A stretch of 39,335 bases of DNA from a virus. This document shows, in pieces, positions 6,930 through 15,674 of this stretch. The first letter of the stretch is position 1, and each line of letters begins with the position of its first letter. Location: positions 1 through 39,335 of IMG/VR virus record IMGVR_UViG_3300046003_008735, one strand, 5' to 3'. Both the position numbers and the translations under genes were made by a program. The notes beneath the pieces were generated by a model. It was not told where the DNA came from. It made no database searches and saw nothing but the letters and a program-made list of their open reading frames with translations.

Positions 6930-7187
6930 ATGGAAGATAAAGTACAAAAAGTGAAAGTTTTGAATTCATTTTTTTCTAGTTTCGAACTTGATGGATTATG
7001 TGGGTATTTTATCGAGGATAGTACTGATGATATAATGGTATATTTAATCGTCAATCTTGATTGGTTACAAGAAATTCAGACTAAACCAGAATTTGTGGTA
7101 AAAAGGATGAGAATTTACGTTGCGGAGCAAATAGAAAAATTTACAGGTTTGAAGGTATACGTTGGTTCTACAGCTAAACGTTGTTGA
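6930..7187 (+). CDS. Small protein, unknown function
   Basis: An 85-aa protein with a soluble alpha/beta pattern: MVYLIVNLDWL strand, FVVKRMRIYVAEQIEKF helix, KVYVGSTAKRC end. There is no signal peptide or known family. It lies alone on the plus strand between two minus-strand operons, and its 3' end overlaps the end of the Smr gene by 14 nt. The divergent palindromic box upstream supports expression. Confidence 0.55.
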   Translation: MEDKVQKVKVLNSFFSSFELDGLCGYFIEDSTDDIMVYLIVNLDWLQEIQTKPEFVVKRMRIYVAEQIEKFTGLKVYVGSTAKRC

Positions 7188-7413
7188 ATTGTTTTTCCAA
7201 ATCTGAAATTACAATTACTTCTCCATAATTATGTGGTGGAACATAATAATCAAATTTATGTTTCTGTAAAATATTTCCAACAAGATTTCTCATCCTGTTT
7301 GAATCACCAGTTATAATCCTTAAAGGGAGTTCTCGAGAATTCAAGAGTACGAAATTTTCTACCTTGTCCCTGACTTCTATGTGTGGGACCCCATGTAAAT
7401 CAAGTCCCTTCAT
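7174..7413 (-). CDS. Stand-alone Smr-domain protein
   Basis: A 79-aa protein consisting of one Smr (small MutS-related) domain. The LDLHGVPHIEV motif at the start and the RIITGDSNRMRNLV segment correspond to the LDLHG and (T/H)GxG motifs. Stand-alone Smr domains bind or nick branched DNA or cleave RNA on stalled ribosomes. The second motif is atypical (ITGDSN), so nuclease activity is uncertain. It overlaps the 8054 gene by an ATGA junction and is probably translationally coupled. Confidence 0.75.
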   Translation of the reverse strand: MKGLDLHGVPHIEVRDKVENFVLLNSRELPLRIITGDSNRMRNLVGNILQKHKFDYYVPPHNYGEVIVISDLEKQFNNV

Positions 7414-8054
7414 TTTTTCTTGTCCTGTATTTCATCAGTTTCTTTAATTAAATCATAATAATATGATGAAGTATCCTCTGAAACCCATCGGTCTGACTTG
7501 TTTTCTACTGATAAAAACTCATCATCAACTTTGAATTGTTTCAAATTTTCAGGTAACTTTTTTGTAACCCAATTAGAGTCTTTCCAAAATATCCTGTTGT
7601 TAGGCTGACAAAGTAAGTAACCGTCATCTGATGAAAATATATGTCCGCATTTATAGTCAGATGGCTCATCACTGTAAGGGTTGTTGTACCAATCAACGGT
7701 AAACAGGTAATTACCCCAAACTTTAGTACCATCTCTCAAAACTATTTGTGCCCTATGATATGATAAAAAATCATATTCTATCACAGTTACGTTTGTTGAA
7801 AAACAATCCCATAATTGTTTAAAATTAAACGGTATGTCGTTAGTTGGGATTTTAGTGTAAATTTCTGAAATTGGAACCCTACTTCTCATCATTCCTTCGT
7901 CTGTTAAAACATGAAAAGTAAGTATAAGGCCTCCCATTGATTGAAGTCCAAAAACATAGACATTCAAAAAAGTAGAAAAGTCTTCTTGGTTTTTTGTAAA
8001 ATATGATTTTCGTACAAGTCCTTTAAAACTTGGAATGTTAGAATTTAATACCAT
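7410..8054 (-). CDS. Conserved-looking phage protein, unknown function
   Basis: A 214-aa soluble protein, beta-rich, with many aromatic residues (FTVDWYNNPYSDEP, RIFWKDSNWV). There is no signal, membrane segment or catalytic motif I can name. The C-terminal 25 residues are charged. It is translationally coupled to the downstream Smr gene. It starts 20 nt after the ParB-like gene stop without a clear TATTTAT box, so it is probably co-transcribed with the 8697 gene. Confidence 0.65.
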   Translation of the reverse strand: MVLNSNIPSFKGLVRKSYFTKNQEDFSTFLNVYVFGLQSMGGLILTFHVLTDEGMMRSRVPISEIYTKIPTNDIPFNFKQLWDCFSTNVTVIEYDFLSYHRAQIVLRDGTKVWGNYLFTVDWYNNPYSDEPSDYKCGHIFSSDDGYLLCQPNNRIFWKDSNWVTKKLPENLKQFKVDDEFLSVENKSDRWVSEDTSSYYYDLIKETDEIQDKKK

Positions 8055-8073
8055 AATTTAATTATAATAAACT

Positions 8074-8697
8074 TTATGCTAAATTCAACTTTCCAATAAT
8101 AACTTTTGGTGTTATTCCGAGAGCCGCAGCGGTTGAGAGTCTTGTATTACCAGCAACTAAATGGTACCTATTTCCAAATTGAAGTATTAGTGGTCTTCTG
8201 TAATCTCCACTTGAAAGTGCGGACTTCAATTGTTTTGGGTCTTGTTTTTTGTATTTTTTAGCTAATTCAACAACTTTCTTCAAATCTCCCTTTTTAATCT
8301 CATTTGATTCTGTGTTTTCTAAACTATTCCAAACCATTCTATTGAGGTCAGTCTCTTTCGCAGCAAGAAAAGAATTGAAAATATCTTCAACTGAAACATT
8401 TATTTTTTCTGTGTCTCTTAAGTAATTTGCAACTCTTTCGAACTCGGGTAATTCTTCCGAGAAATACTTTTTTCTTCTTTTGAGAAAATATTCTACTTCA
8501 TTTCTTAATTCATCAAATTCCCCATAACTAGAATCTTCAACATAATCCAAAAGTTCTTTTCTGTTGTTAAATTTTAAATGTTTCAACAACTCGGGTAAAC
8601 TATCAATTAGTTCCAAAAACTCGGTTACGCCTGCAGATTGTGGTGACAATTCAAAAAGAAGTTCTTTAATTCTATAAACTTGTTCATTAAGCTTCAT
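8074..8697 (-). CDS. Leader-bearing protein with C-terminal ParB-like domain
   Basis: A 207-aa protein. The start MKLNEQVYRIKELLFE resembles the shared leader and ends in LxE. The middle is helical and charged. The last 45 residues (RRPLILQFGNRYHLVAGNTR, then LSTAAALGI) match the ParB/Srx-like fold, in which GxxR contacts nucleotide or phosphate. Such domains in phages occur in DNA-binding, nuclease or nucleotide-hydrolysing proteins. A TTG at 8700 is an alternative start; the ATG at 8697 is 5 nt from a TATTTAT box. Confidence 0.7.
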   Translation of the reverse strand: MKLNEQVYRIKELLFELSPQSAGVTEFLELIDSLPELLKHLKFNNRKELLDYVEDSSYGEFDELRNEVEYFLKRRKKYFSEELPEFERVANYLRDTEKINVSVEDIFNSFLAAKETDLNRMVWNSLENTESNEIKKGDLKKVVELAKKYKKQDPKQLKSALSSGDYRRPLILQFGNRYHLVAGNTRLSTAAALGITPKVIIGKLNLA

Positions 8698-8702
8698 CAA
8701 AG

Positions 8703-8709
8703 ATAAATA
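8703..8709 (-). promoter_or_regulatory. TATTTAT box (late-type)
   Basis: TATTTAT on the minus strand, 5 nt ahead of the ATG at 8697. Confidence 0.5.
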
Positions 8710-8711
8710 GT

Positions 8712-9128
8712 TTATTTTTGATGTTCTTGATTTTTTTTATAAACAGTTTTTTCGTGTTCAGGGTTTTCCTTGTTGAATTTTTTAATCATAATTCCCGCAA
8801 GGGCGTTGGCCATGTTTTCGACAGGACCACCTATATCCTGATGTTTTTTGGTGTCGTCCAATTTCAACTTCTGATATTGGAACTCATGAGTCCATTCATG
8901 AGCAATAGTCCTCATGATATCAATTAAAAGTCGTCCACCTGATAAAACTTCAATTTCATCCCATCTTCTTACTCCTGTAGTCATTTTACCATTTTTTTGC
9001 TCAATGAAATTTATTTTTACATCTTTTTTTAATGGTAGTTCCTCCTGAAGGAATTTAATAAAACTTTTCAGTACATGAATGTTATCTCCATTAATGGTTT
9101 TCGAATTATTTTTGAATATTATCTTCAC
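8712..9128 (-). CDS. Small HExxH metallopeptidase-like protein
   Basis: A 138-aa protein with RTIAHEWTHEFQYQ near residue 82, a zinc HExxH motif. It is followed after about 18 residues by GGPVENMANALAGIMI, where the Glu could be the third ligand, as in gluzincins. The N-terminal half is beta-rich. The start is GTG, following an overlapping double TATTTAT box. It may be a virion-associated or lysis-related peptidase, or a catalytically weak relative. The 3' end lies next to the 8703 box, so it may be a separate transcription unit. Confidence 0.7.
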   Translation of the reverse strand: MKIIFKNNSKTINGDNIHVLKSFIKFLQEELPLKKDVKINFIEQKNGKMTTGVRRWDEIEVLSGGRLLIDIMRTIAHEWTHEFQYQKLKLDDTKKHQDIGGPVENMANALAGIMIKKFNKENPEHEKTVYKKNQEHQK

Positions 9129-9132
9129 ATAA

Positions 9133-9139
9133 ATAAATA
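9133..9139 (-). promoter_or_regulatory. TATTTAT box (late-type)
   Basis: TATTTAT on the minus strand, 4 nt ahead of the GTG start at 9128. An overlapping copy lies at 9129-9135. Confidence 0.5.
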
Positions 9140-9144
9140 TCTAA

Positions 9145-10251
9145 TCAGTTGAGGTTTTTAATTCTACTCAAAGCTTGTCCTATTACTTGATGCATGTCAT
9201 AATAAACATAGGAAGATAACCTTCCACCAAAAATATAATTTGGTAGTTTTTTTGAAAGGTTTTCATACATTTCATAGGTTTTTGTGTTTTGGTAGTCTCT
9301 TATTGGGTAATATGGCTCGTTTTTACCATTATATTCTTCAGGATATTCTTTAGAAATAATAGTTCCCTTTTGATTATTATGGTCAAACCACTTATGTTCC
9401 AAAATTCTAGTGTATTTTGTTACAGAGTCTGTGTAATTTACAACGGGTACTCCTTGAAAATTATCGGTATCAAGTTTCTCGGTTTCCCATCTTAAACTCC
9501 TATATTCTAATTTACCAAATTTATATTCAAAAAACCTATCTATTGGACCTGTGTATATTACTTTTTCGGACAAACTGTCGTGATAATTTTTATCTTCGAA
9601 ATAATCAACTTCTAACTGAACGTCAGATTTTGACAACATTTTTTCAAAAATTTGAGTATATCCACCGATTGGTATACCTGTAAACTTGTCGTTGAAATAG
9701 TTGCTATCCCAATTAAATCTTACAGGGATTCTTTTTATTATTGATGGAGGTAGTTCCTTACAACTTTTGTTCCATTGTTTCTCTGTATATCCTTTTATTA
9801 ATTTGTCATAAATTTCTTTACCGACCATCGACATAGCTTGTTCTTCGAGGTTAGTAATTTCTCCTTTATACCTAATTTGTTCAAGTATTTCTTCAGCCCT
9901 TTCGGGATTTTTAACATCCCACAATTGATTGAAAGTCCACATATTAAAAGGTAAAGTGAACATTTTTCCATTGTAGTTAGCAATCACATTATGCGAGTAT
10001 TGTTTAAATTCCGCAAACTGATTTATATAATCCCATATGTATTTATCATTTGTATGAAATATATGTGCACCATACTTGTGTATATGAATCCCATCTACGT
10101 TTTCAGTGTAACAATTCCCCCCTATTACATCTCTTTTATCTATAACTAAACACTTCTTCCCCCTTTTTGTTAACTCATAAGCACAAGTAGAGCCGAATAT
10201 ACCGGCCCCTACTATAAGATAATCGTATGATGGTTTTTTAATGAACAACAT
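9145..10251 (-). CDS. glf: UDP-galactopyranose mutase
   Basis: A 368-aa flavoenzyme of normal family length that interconverts UDP-galactopyranose and UDP-galactofuranose. Residues 9-40 are the FAD Rossmann motif (YLIVGAGIFGSTCAYELTKR). They are followed by IGGNCYTENVDGIHIHKYGA and HIFHTNDKYIWDY, which are hallmark Glf sequences. The C-terminal GGRLSSYVYYDMHQVIGQAL is the second FAD-binding part. It is the last gene of a glycan operon and abuts the upstream glycosyltransferase with a 1-nt overlap. It probably supplies UDP-Galf for glycans made by the adjacent transferases. Confidence 0.95.
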   Translation of the reverse strand: MLFIKKPSYDYLIVGAGIFGSTCAYELTKRGKKCLVIDKRDVIGGNCYTENVDGIHIHKYGAHIFHTNDKYIWDYINQFAEFKQYSHNVIANYNGKMFTLPFNMWTFNQLWDVKNPERAEEILEQIRYKGEITNLEEQAMSMVGKEIYDKLIKGYTEKQWNKSCKELPPSIIKRIPVRFNWDSNYFNDKFTGIPIGGYTQIFEKMLSKSDVQLEVDYFEDKNYHDSLSEKVIYTGPIDRFFEYKFGKLEYRSLRWETEKLDTDNFQGVPVVNYTDSVTKYTRILEHKWFDHNNQKGTIISKEYPEEYNGKNEPYYPIRDYQNTKTYEMYENLSKKLPNYIFGGRLSSYVYYDMHQVIGQALSRIKNLN

Positions 10252-11405
10252 TAAAATGTGAATTTGAAACTTTCACTACTGATAACGTGTTCAGACAATA
10301 TTCTTTCTAATTTTTCTTTCCATCCCACTAAAATGTTGCTCGTATCCGCATAACAACGATTCTCAATTAAAAAAGATTTTTCAGGAAAAGGGTTTTTTCT
10401 GTTTGAGGTAAGCAAGAAATCTACAACCTCAAGTGTCTCTTTATACATTCCTATTTGGTCTAAATAAGAAGCTTTGTAGAATAAAGCTTCATTTCTACCT
10501 TCAGCAAACTCCTCCGCATGTTCATAGAGTTTTAATATAGTTTCAAGCGGAGAACCAATAAATTGATGGTTCCAAGCCATGCAAATGAATGTAAAATATC
10601 CCATCTCATCCAAAACATATTTTCTTTCAGGTGTACCCCAATTGTAGGAAACCTCCAAAAATCTTTCAAAATACCAATTGGACCTTCTGGCATACTCATC
10701 GGAGTGTTTTTTTCCAAATGGCATTTCAGAAACGTTACCATAACAATCAGCATAACTTTTAGCAATATACCAAAGGTGGTAAGTGTCCTGAAGTACGGTA
10801 TTTCCCACTACTTTATCAGATTCTAATTCGAGAGCATCTTTGAGAAACTTTCGAGGCACTGCCCATGTTTCCCCATCCTGTGAAACCATATGTTTGAATC
10901 CGTTTGGCATTGATATTCTTTGGAAATTTTCTCCAATTTCAGGTAAATGAATTGTTTCATGTCTTTTGTCATGTTGAAAAAACCAAGGTAATTTTGCATT
11001 CCAAAACCAAGTTCTAAAATACAAAGTATCGGAAGCGTCAGCGATTATATTGAAACTTTGAATTGACGTATCTTCAATGACACTCCAATCAAAATCAAGG
11101 TCAACATGTAGTCTCTCGTCAGCATCCATTCTTAAAATCCAATCACATCCATGATTTGCTTTTAAACATTCTTGTAATGCGTGGTCGCGATTCCATCCAG
11201 GGAATTTCCACTCAACTTTATAGGTAAACCCAGGAATTTTTCTATTACCAAAAAACTCTTCAATTATTCTTTGCGTATCATCATTACCGTTACATTGGAT
11301 AACCCAATAGTCAATGTAGGGTGCGACTGACTCCAACATTCTAGTTATGGTTACTTGTTCGTTACCAACCATTGAGTTCATTACAATTTTTGCCTTTTTA
11401 TTCAT
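10251..11405 (-). CDS. Family 2-like glycosyltransferase with C-terminal helical extension
   Basis: A 384-aa protein. The N-terminal 200 residues have a GT-A fold: MVGNEQVTITRMLESVAPY, DYWVIQCNGNDDT and DWILRMDADERLH, with the DxD metal-sugar motif in MDADE. The C-terminal 130 residues are helical (EGRNEALFYKASYLDQIG, MYKETLEVVDFLL) and look like TPR-type repeats. The donor is unknown; UDP-Galf is attractive given the adjacent glf. The gene overlaps the upstream glycosyltransferase by 8 nt. It probably acts in the cytoplasm on surface or virion glycans. Confidence 0.85.
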   Translation of the reverse strand: MNKKAKIVMNSMVGNEQVTITRMLESVAPYIDYWVIQCNGNDDTQRIIEEFFGNRKIPGFTYKVEWKFPGWNRDHALQECLKANHGCDWILRMDADERLHVDLDFDWSVIEDTSIQSFNIIADASDTLYFRTWFWNAKLPWFFQHDKRHETIHLPEIGENFQRISMPNGFKHMVSQDGETWAVPRKFLKDALELESDKVVGNTVLQDTYHLWYIAKSYADCYGNVSEMPFGKKHSDEYARRSNWYFERFLEVSYNWGTPERKYVLDEMGYFTFICMAWNHQFIGSPLETILKLYEHAEEFAEGRNEALFYKASYLDQIGMYKETLEVVDFLLTSNRKNPFPEKSFLIENRCYADTSNILVGWKEKLERILSEHVISSESFKFTF

Positions 11406-12645
11406 AAATGTAGTTCATTACTTCTTCTTCCGCGAAATATTTTCTAATTGGTACTTTATTTTGGAACTTCTGTGAATGCCCCAACTCCTCATCCCAATTC
11501 CAATCTTTGAATCCCAATTGAATAATTCTTTCGTGAATTGCTTTGTCATAGTAGTCTCTTATGAGACGTGCTCGACGGTTTATATCCACAGCGTTATTGT
11601 CAACGGTGCTATTTCTGTTGTTGTATTGAAAATACAACACTCTTTTAACATGAATCATTCTTGTGTGTAGAAAACTTCTGATAATTATTTCCAAATCATC
11701 CGCTACAGGGGTTGATTTGTTATGTCCTCCAATCTTATGGTACAATTCTCTTTCCCACATCCTAACATGGTCAGGCATACTTATGTTAAATCTAATAGTT
11801 AGAGGGTTTATATCAGGGTACCAATGTGCTAAAATTTGTTTCCCATCTACATTTACCCAACTGTGACCTGCGTACCCAAAATCAAAAAAATTATCTTCAC
11901 GTGCATACCAATTTCCTGTCCAATCGTGGTCGTAGTATTTTGGCTCTCCGTCATCATACATCTCTGATACGTCAGAATACAGGAATCCAGCATCTGGATG
12001 TTTTAAAATTGCATCATTACATGTAGAAAGACATTCATTAGTGAGGTAATCGTCATGGTCTAGCTCAACCAACCAATCGCCATCACATAACATTGCAGCT
12101 CTATGTTTAGCCAAACCAACATTACCACCTGTTAATGGATATATTCTATGTGGTTTAACCCTGAAGTCCAAGTTGGAAATTTCAACAATATATTTCCAAG
12201 TTTCTTCATCGGGTGAGTCGTCAACGATAACCCATTCCCAATTGGTCCACTTTTGTTTTTTTAAGCTTTCATAAGTCCTCAATATTCTTTCTCCTGTTTT
12301 ATAAGTTGGGGTGAACACACTAAATCTTGGTCTTATTGTCTTGCAGGCTCTGAAAACAGTTTGACAAACAATTATATTTGCCAAAATATTGTCATCAAGC
12401 GGTTGGTCATGGTGAATGTGAATTTGTTGTAATTGATAGGTTGGAACTTCAATCTTTTTTCCAATTGATATTATCAAATCGGGTCTATATTGGGAATAGT
12501 CATCAAATACTTTATTTGTATAAGGAAGAGAAATTACTTGAACATTGTCAAAAAGATATTCTTCAAAATAAACATCAGAAACTAAAAATTCGGTACCTTG
12601 TTTGTACCAACCATAAATAATTGCTGTGGGACTTTTAGTCTTCAT
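11398..12645 (-). CDS. Two-part glycosyltransferase (family 2 domain)
   Basis: A 415-aa protein. Residues 1-115 form a separate domain (TAIIYGWYKQGTEFLVSDVY, DLIISIGKK). From about 120 a GT2 domain follows: FSVFTPTYKTGERILRTYES, WEWVIVDDSPDEETW, GGNVGLAKHRAAM and WLVELDHDDYLT (DxD-type HDD). VADDLEIIIRS supplies the usual downstream ED-type motif. I use the ATG at 12645 because GGAG lies 8 nt upstream and it follows the preceding stop; the frame is open to 12684. It overlaps the next gene by 8 nt. Confidence 0.85.
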   Translation of the reverse strand: MKTKSPTAIIYGWYKQGTEFLVSDVYFEEYLFDNVQVISLPYTNKVFDDYSQYRPDLIISIGKKIEVPTYQLQQIHIHHDQPLDDNILANIIVCQTVFRACKTIRPRFSVFTPTYKTGERILRTYESLKKQKWTNWEWVIVDDSPDEETWKYIVEISNLDFRVKPHRIYPLTGGNVGLAKHRAAMLCDGDWLVELDHDDYLTNECLSTCNDAILKHPDAGFLYSDVSEMYDDGEPKYYDHDWTGNWYAREDNFFDFGYAGHSWVNVDGKQILAHWYPDINPLTIRFNISMPDHVRMWERELYHKIGGHNKSTPVADDLEIIIRSFLHTRMIHVKRVLYFQYNNRNSTVDNNAVDINRRARLIRDYYDKAIHERIIQLGFKDWNWDEELGHSQKFQNKVPIRKYFAEEEVMNYIYE

Positions 12646-12649
12646 AATA

Positions 12650-12985
12650 TTAATCTCCATCGGATTGCCATTCAGACAAAACAAATTCTAATTGTAGAGC
12701 TTCTACATGACCATACTTGTTTTTCCAACCCATGGCCTTCAAACCCCCACTCGATGAAAAATAATAATCCCTTACAGTAAGTCCATTATTTCTTCTCATT
12801 ATTTCTTTAGCAACATCTGATAATCTTTCACGGGCAGATTCTTTCAATCTTTCAATTGATGGAACTCCCACATCAAACCACTGCCATTCAAGTGCTTTCA
12901 TTGTATAATGACATTTTTCGAAATTAAAGTTTTCAATAATTTCGTGAATCATGTTCTCAACATGTTGTTCTTTTCTATTTAACAT
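12650..12985 (-). CDS. Small protein at head of glycan operon, unknown function
   Basis: A 111-aa soluble protein, helical at the N-terminus (HVENMIHEIIENFNFEKCHY), then ALEWQWFDVGVPSIERLKE and YYFSSSGGLKAMGWKNKYGH. There is no known catalytic motif. The last 60 residues (GGL.A.......LEF.L..W) look like a compact phage domain of unknown function. It is the first gene of the operon that continues into two glycosyltransferases and glf. Upstream is a terminator and a very A/T-rich leader, and I see no consensus promoter there. Confidence 0.6.
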   Translation of the reverse strand: MLNRKEQHVENMIHEIIENFNFEKCHYTMKALEWQWFDVGVPSIERLKESARERLSDVAKEIMRRNNGLTVRDYYFSSSGGLKAMGWKNKYGHVEALQLEFVLSEWQSDGD

Positions 12986-13057
12986 GTCGAAATAATAAAA
13001 AAAAAATATGTAAAAAAAAATTAAACTATGTGCTTTTCAAATCACTACTCAAATAAA

Positions 13058-13080
13058 AAACCCCTACAATGTCGAGGTTT
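13058..13080 (-). terminator. Terminator after the 13088-14418 operon
   Basis: Read on the minus strand, AAACCTCG...GGGGTTT is a stem-loop followed by a run of six T, placed 8 nt after the stop of the 13088 gene. Confidence 0.7.
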
Positions 13081-13087
13081 AAAAATG

Positions 13088-14068
13088 TTATTCTTTTTCT
13101 TTTAAATGATTAAAAAAGAATTTAATGTCGTGAATATCCCTTAATTTGTTCGAATAACCAAATCTTTTTCCCACGAACTCTTTGAATTGATATTTTAATT
13201 TATTTTCTACTGCATTTTCTATGTGTTCTTTTGTTATACCGGTAAGTTCTCCCTTAAGATAATTTTGAGGTGTTGGAATTGATTTTTGACCCTCTCTTTT
13301 TACAACATCATAAATATCGACTGTAATTATAGCTTTATTATCAACAATATCAATTTTTGAAATTTTATATTTCACTTTGGTTTTAGGTATACCAGGAATC
13401 TCCCAATCACCATAAGTCGAAACGAAATTTTTTCTAGCACTTACAAGTTCATTTTCTTTTTTCTTTAGTCTTTCTAATTTACCTCTACGAATTTCTTCAG
13501 GGCTCACACCTCCTCTCAATAATCCCATGTCATAACTCGACAAAATATTCATATATTGATTCAAATCTTCATTCCACTCAATTGGATTGGCATTATTAAT
13601 TTGTTTTCCTGTTGATGACGAATAGGAATCAACAACTTGATACCAATTACCTTCTTTGAATATATAAATTGGATACCATCCATAGGACTCAACAATATAT
13701 TGTTCTTTTCCGTTCACATCTTTATTCCAATAAGCCCTCAAATTCGAACCTTTAAATGGTAATTGTGCTATCGTGTACTGATTAGCCTTTGTATTAGTTG
13801 TTGTCTTACCCTGACCTTTTCTAGGGTCTACATAATTTTCTTTAGTAACTTTAGAATAATCCCCATCTTCTCTGAAATTCAAAACGTATAACTCAAGTAA
13901 GAACTTCTCGAACCCTTCAGGTATACCCATATAAGGTGATAATTCATTTATTCTATCAAGAAGTGCTGCCCTTGTTTTATTTTTCTTTTTTTGTTCGTCT
14001 AGTAGTTTAAACAGCTTGATTATTACAGGCTGCGAATTCTCCATTGATATAGTTTCCAAATTTGCCAT
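13088..14068 (-). CDS. Unknown protein of late two-gene operon
   Basis: A 326-aa hydrophilic, lysine-rich protein. Residues about 75-165 include a W/Y-rich region (AYWNKDVNGKEQYIVESYGW, YPIYIFKEGNWYQVVDSY) that looks like a beta domain. Residues 190-215 are a charged helix (RRGKLERLKKKENELVSARK). I recognise no enzyme motif. It shares a 1-nt start/stop overlap with the upstream leader-bearing gene and ends at a terminator. A virion or head-associated role is possible from that partner, but is inference. Confidence 0.6.
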   Translation of the reverse strand: MANLETISMENSQPVIIKLFKLLDEQKKKNKTRAALLDRINELSPYMGIPEGFEKFLLELYVLNFREDGDYSKVTKENYVDPRKGQGKTTTNTKANQYTIAQLPFKGSNLRAYWNKDVNGKEQYIVESYGWYPIYIFKEGNWYQVVDSYSSSTGKQINNANPIEWNEDLNQYMNILSSYDMGLLRGGVSPEEIRRGKLERLKKKENELVSARKNFVSTYGDWEIPGIPKTKVKYKISKIDIVDNKAIITVDIYDVVKREGQKSIPTPQNYLKGELTGITKEHIENAVENKLKYQFKEFVGKRFGYSNKLRDIHDIKFFFNHLKEKE

Positions 14069-14418
14069 TATACTCTATTCCAGGTTTTTTTATATACAAT
14101 AAGGTCCAAACATGAACCATATTCAGACATGTTTATATCAAAAAAATTTCTTATGTCTTTCCACAAATCACTCTTAACCTCTGCGGCTAAAAGGTTCTCA
14201 TCTTCAACATATATCTTAATCTCTTTACAAATTCCTTGGTAATCATCACTACCAAAGTAAACACCCTTGTTTTCAGTTTTTACTTTTACTCTGTTTCCAT
14301 ACTTTGATTTGATAAATCTCACTATACTTGGAAGTTTTTTAGGGACCTCTATTTCGTTAGTTTTAATCTTGTCAACGTCGTTACCCTCTCTCAATATATT
14401 TTTGATGAGCTCTCTCAT
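14068..14418 (-). CDS. Leader-bearing small protein, unknown function
   Basis: A 116-aa protein beginning MRELIKNILREGND. This is the shortest form of the shared leader, with an LRE|G sequence that fits a T4-type prohead-protease site (hydrophobic-x-Glu, small residue after). The body has alternating strands (VRFIKSKYGNRVKVKTENKG, IKIYVEDENLLAAEV) and no known family. A TATTTAT box lies 5 nt before the ATG, and the downstream gene is coupled to it. Confidence 0.65.
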   Translation of the reverse strand: MRELIKNILREGNDVDKIKTNEIEVPKKLPSIVRFIKSKYGNRVKVKTENKGVYFGSDDYQGICKEIKIYVEDENLLAAEVKSDLWKDIRNFFDINMSEYGSCLDLIVYKKTWNRV

Positions 14419-14423
14419 ATGTC

Positions 14424-14430
14424 ATAAATA
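14424..14430 (-). promoter_or_regulatory. TATTTAT box (late-type)
   Basis: TATTTAT on the minus strand, 5 nt ahead of the ATG at 14418. It lies between that start and the terminator of the lipoprotein gene. Confidence 0.5.
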
Positions 14431-14442
14431 TAGAATAAATAA

Positions 14443-14467
14443 AAAACCCCCACCGAAGTGAGGGCTT
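14443..14467 (-). terminator. Terminator closing the TonB-receptor/lipoprotein cassette
   Basis: On the minus strand CCCTCAC-TTCG-GTGGGGG, with one G-T wobble and a UUCG tetraloop, is followed by six T. It comes directly after the stop codon at 14472. Confidence 0.85.
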
Positions 14468-14471
14468 ATCT

Positions 14472-15674
14472 TTAATTACCTTTTAAAGGAAACCTTGTCC
14501 AAGTGTTAGTCCAACTTGGTTTTGATAATGTTTCCATTTCTTGTTTTGTATATTGTTTTTCCAAATTTCCATCCCCGAGTGCTTTTGTTTTCATTTCCAA
14601 AGCGCTGAAAATTGTAGAAGTAGATTTAAAATTCAACATAGGGTCATAAGCCTGAATTTCATTATTTAAAAACTTTGAAACTCCGTCCTTGTAAGATTGT
14701 GCCGTTTCATTTGACTCAATTGAAAATGAACCTTTTTGATAACCCAAAATCTTCGAGTTTGAAATTGAGAATTGTGTTGCTCGTCTCCATCTCAATCCTA
14801 AATTATGATTTGAGAGTGAGGTAATATCAAAGGGTCCAATGAGAATCATATTATTAAGTTTTGGATGTGTGAAAGGTTGCGCTTGTGAACCTGTACCATC
14901 ATTATCACATTCAACTCCATTACCCGCGTCTCCGTTATCAACAAATAAAGGTTCTCTTTTCGAAATACCGAATGAAACTTCCCCTGTGTAACCAAAGTCA
15001 AAATCGTAATCATCATCTGCCGTTGCAAATGCGTATAGATATTTTGGAGAAACAGTTCCACCAAAGAATTCGAAAGCATCATCATTTGCATAAATTGTTT
15101 GAACGTATTCGATAGTAGTTCCTTTTCCAACACCTCCCAAAGTAAGAGCATTAATTTCTGAATTAGGTAATGCCGCTATACCAGCATATTCAATTCTAAC
15201 GTACTTTAGAACCCCACTGTTGTCTTCATTGTTTGTTCCACCATAAGGTCTTCCAATACCACCTTCAATCGTTGGTTCCGAAATTCTATTAGTTTTAGCC
15301 CTGCCAAGTATAACTATACCACCCCAATCACCAGGACTTTTTTGTCCATCAGGTTGACCTGAAGTAAAAACAATTGGTTTCGAAGGTGTACCTTCAGCGA
15401 TTATCTTTGCTCCTCTTTCAATACAAAGGGCGCCTTTTTCTGCGATGTCTGATTTAATTACAGTTCCAGGTTGGATGATAAGTGAAGCTCCTTCGGTTAC
15501 GTAAACGTATCCTTTTAATGTCCAAACTTTATCAGAAGTCAAAGTTGTTGTTGCGTTAATTGAACCTGTAATTACTGTTGATGAAGGTATATTGATAGGT
15601 CCTCCATCACCACCCAAATCCTTTGTACAACTGAATAAAGAAATTGTTAATAGTCCGAAAATTAAATTTTTCAT
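14472..15674 (-). CDS. Beta-helix outer-membrane lipoprotein, partner of TonB-dependent receptor
   Basis: A 400-aa protein with a lipoprotein signal (MKNLIFGLLTISLFSC; Cys 16). The acidic, Gly-rich stretch after it (TKDLGGDGG) is typical of Bacteroidetes surface lipoproteins. The rest is repeating short strands (GYVYVTEGASLIIQPGTVIK, GDWGGIVILGRAK, FEFFGGTVSPKYLY), fitting a right-handed beta-helix. Proteins of this kind often sit next to TonB-dependent receptors in Bacteroidetes. It overlaps the receptor gene by an ATGA junction, so the two should be made together. It probably binds substrate or capsule at the surface. Confidence 0.8.
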   Translation of the reverse strand: MKNLIFGLLTISLFSCTKDLGGDGGPINIPSSTVITGSINATTTLTSDKVWTLKGYVYVTEGASLIIQPGTVIKSDIAEKGALCIERGAKIIAEGTPSKPIVFTSGQPDGQKSPGDWGGIVILGRAKTNRISEPTIEGGIGRPYGGTNNEDNSGVLKYVRIEYAGIAALPNSEINALTLGGVGKGTTIEYVQTIYANDDAFEFFGGTVSPKYLYAFATADDDYDFDFGYTGEVSFGISKREPLFVDNGDAGNGVECDNDGTGSQAQPFTHPKLNNMILIGPFDITSLSNHNLGLRWRRATQFSISNSKILGYQKGSFSIESNETAQSYKDGVSKFLNNEIQAYDPMLNFKSTSTIFSALEMKTKALGDGNLEKQYTKQEMETLSKPSWTNTWTRFPLKGN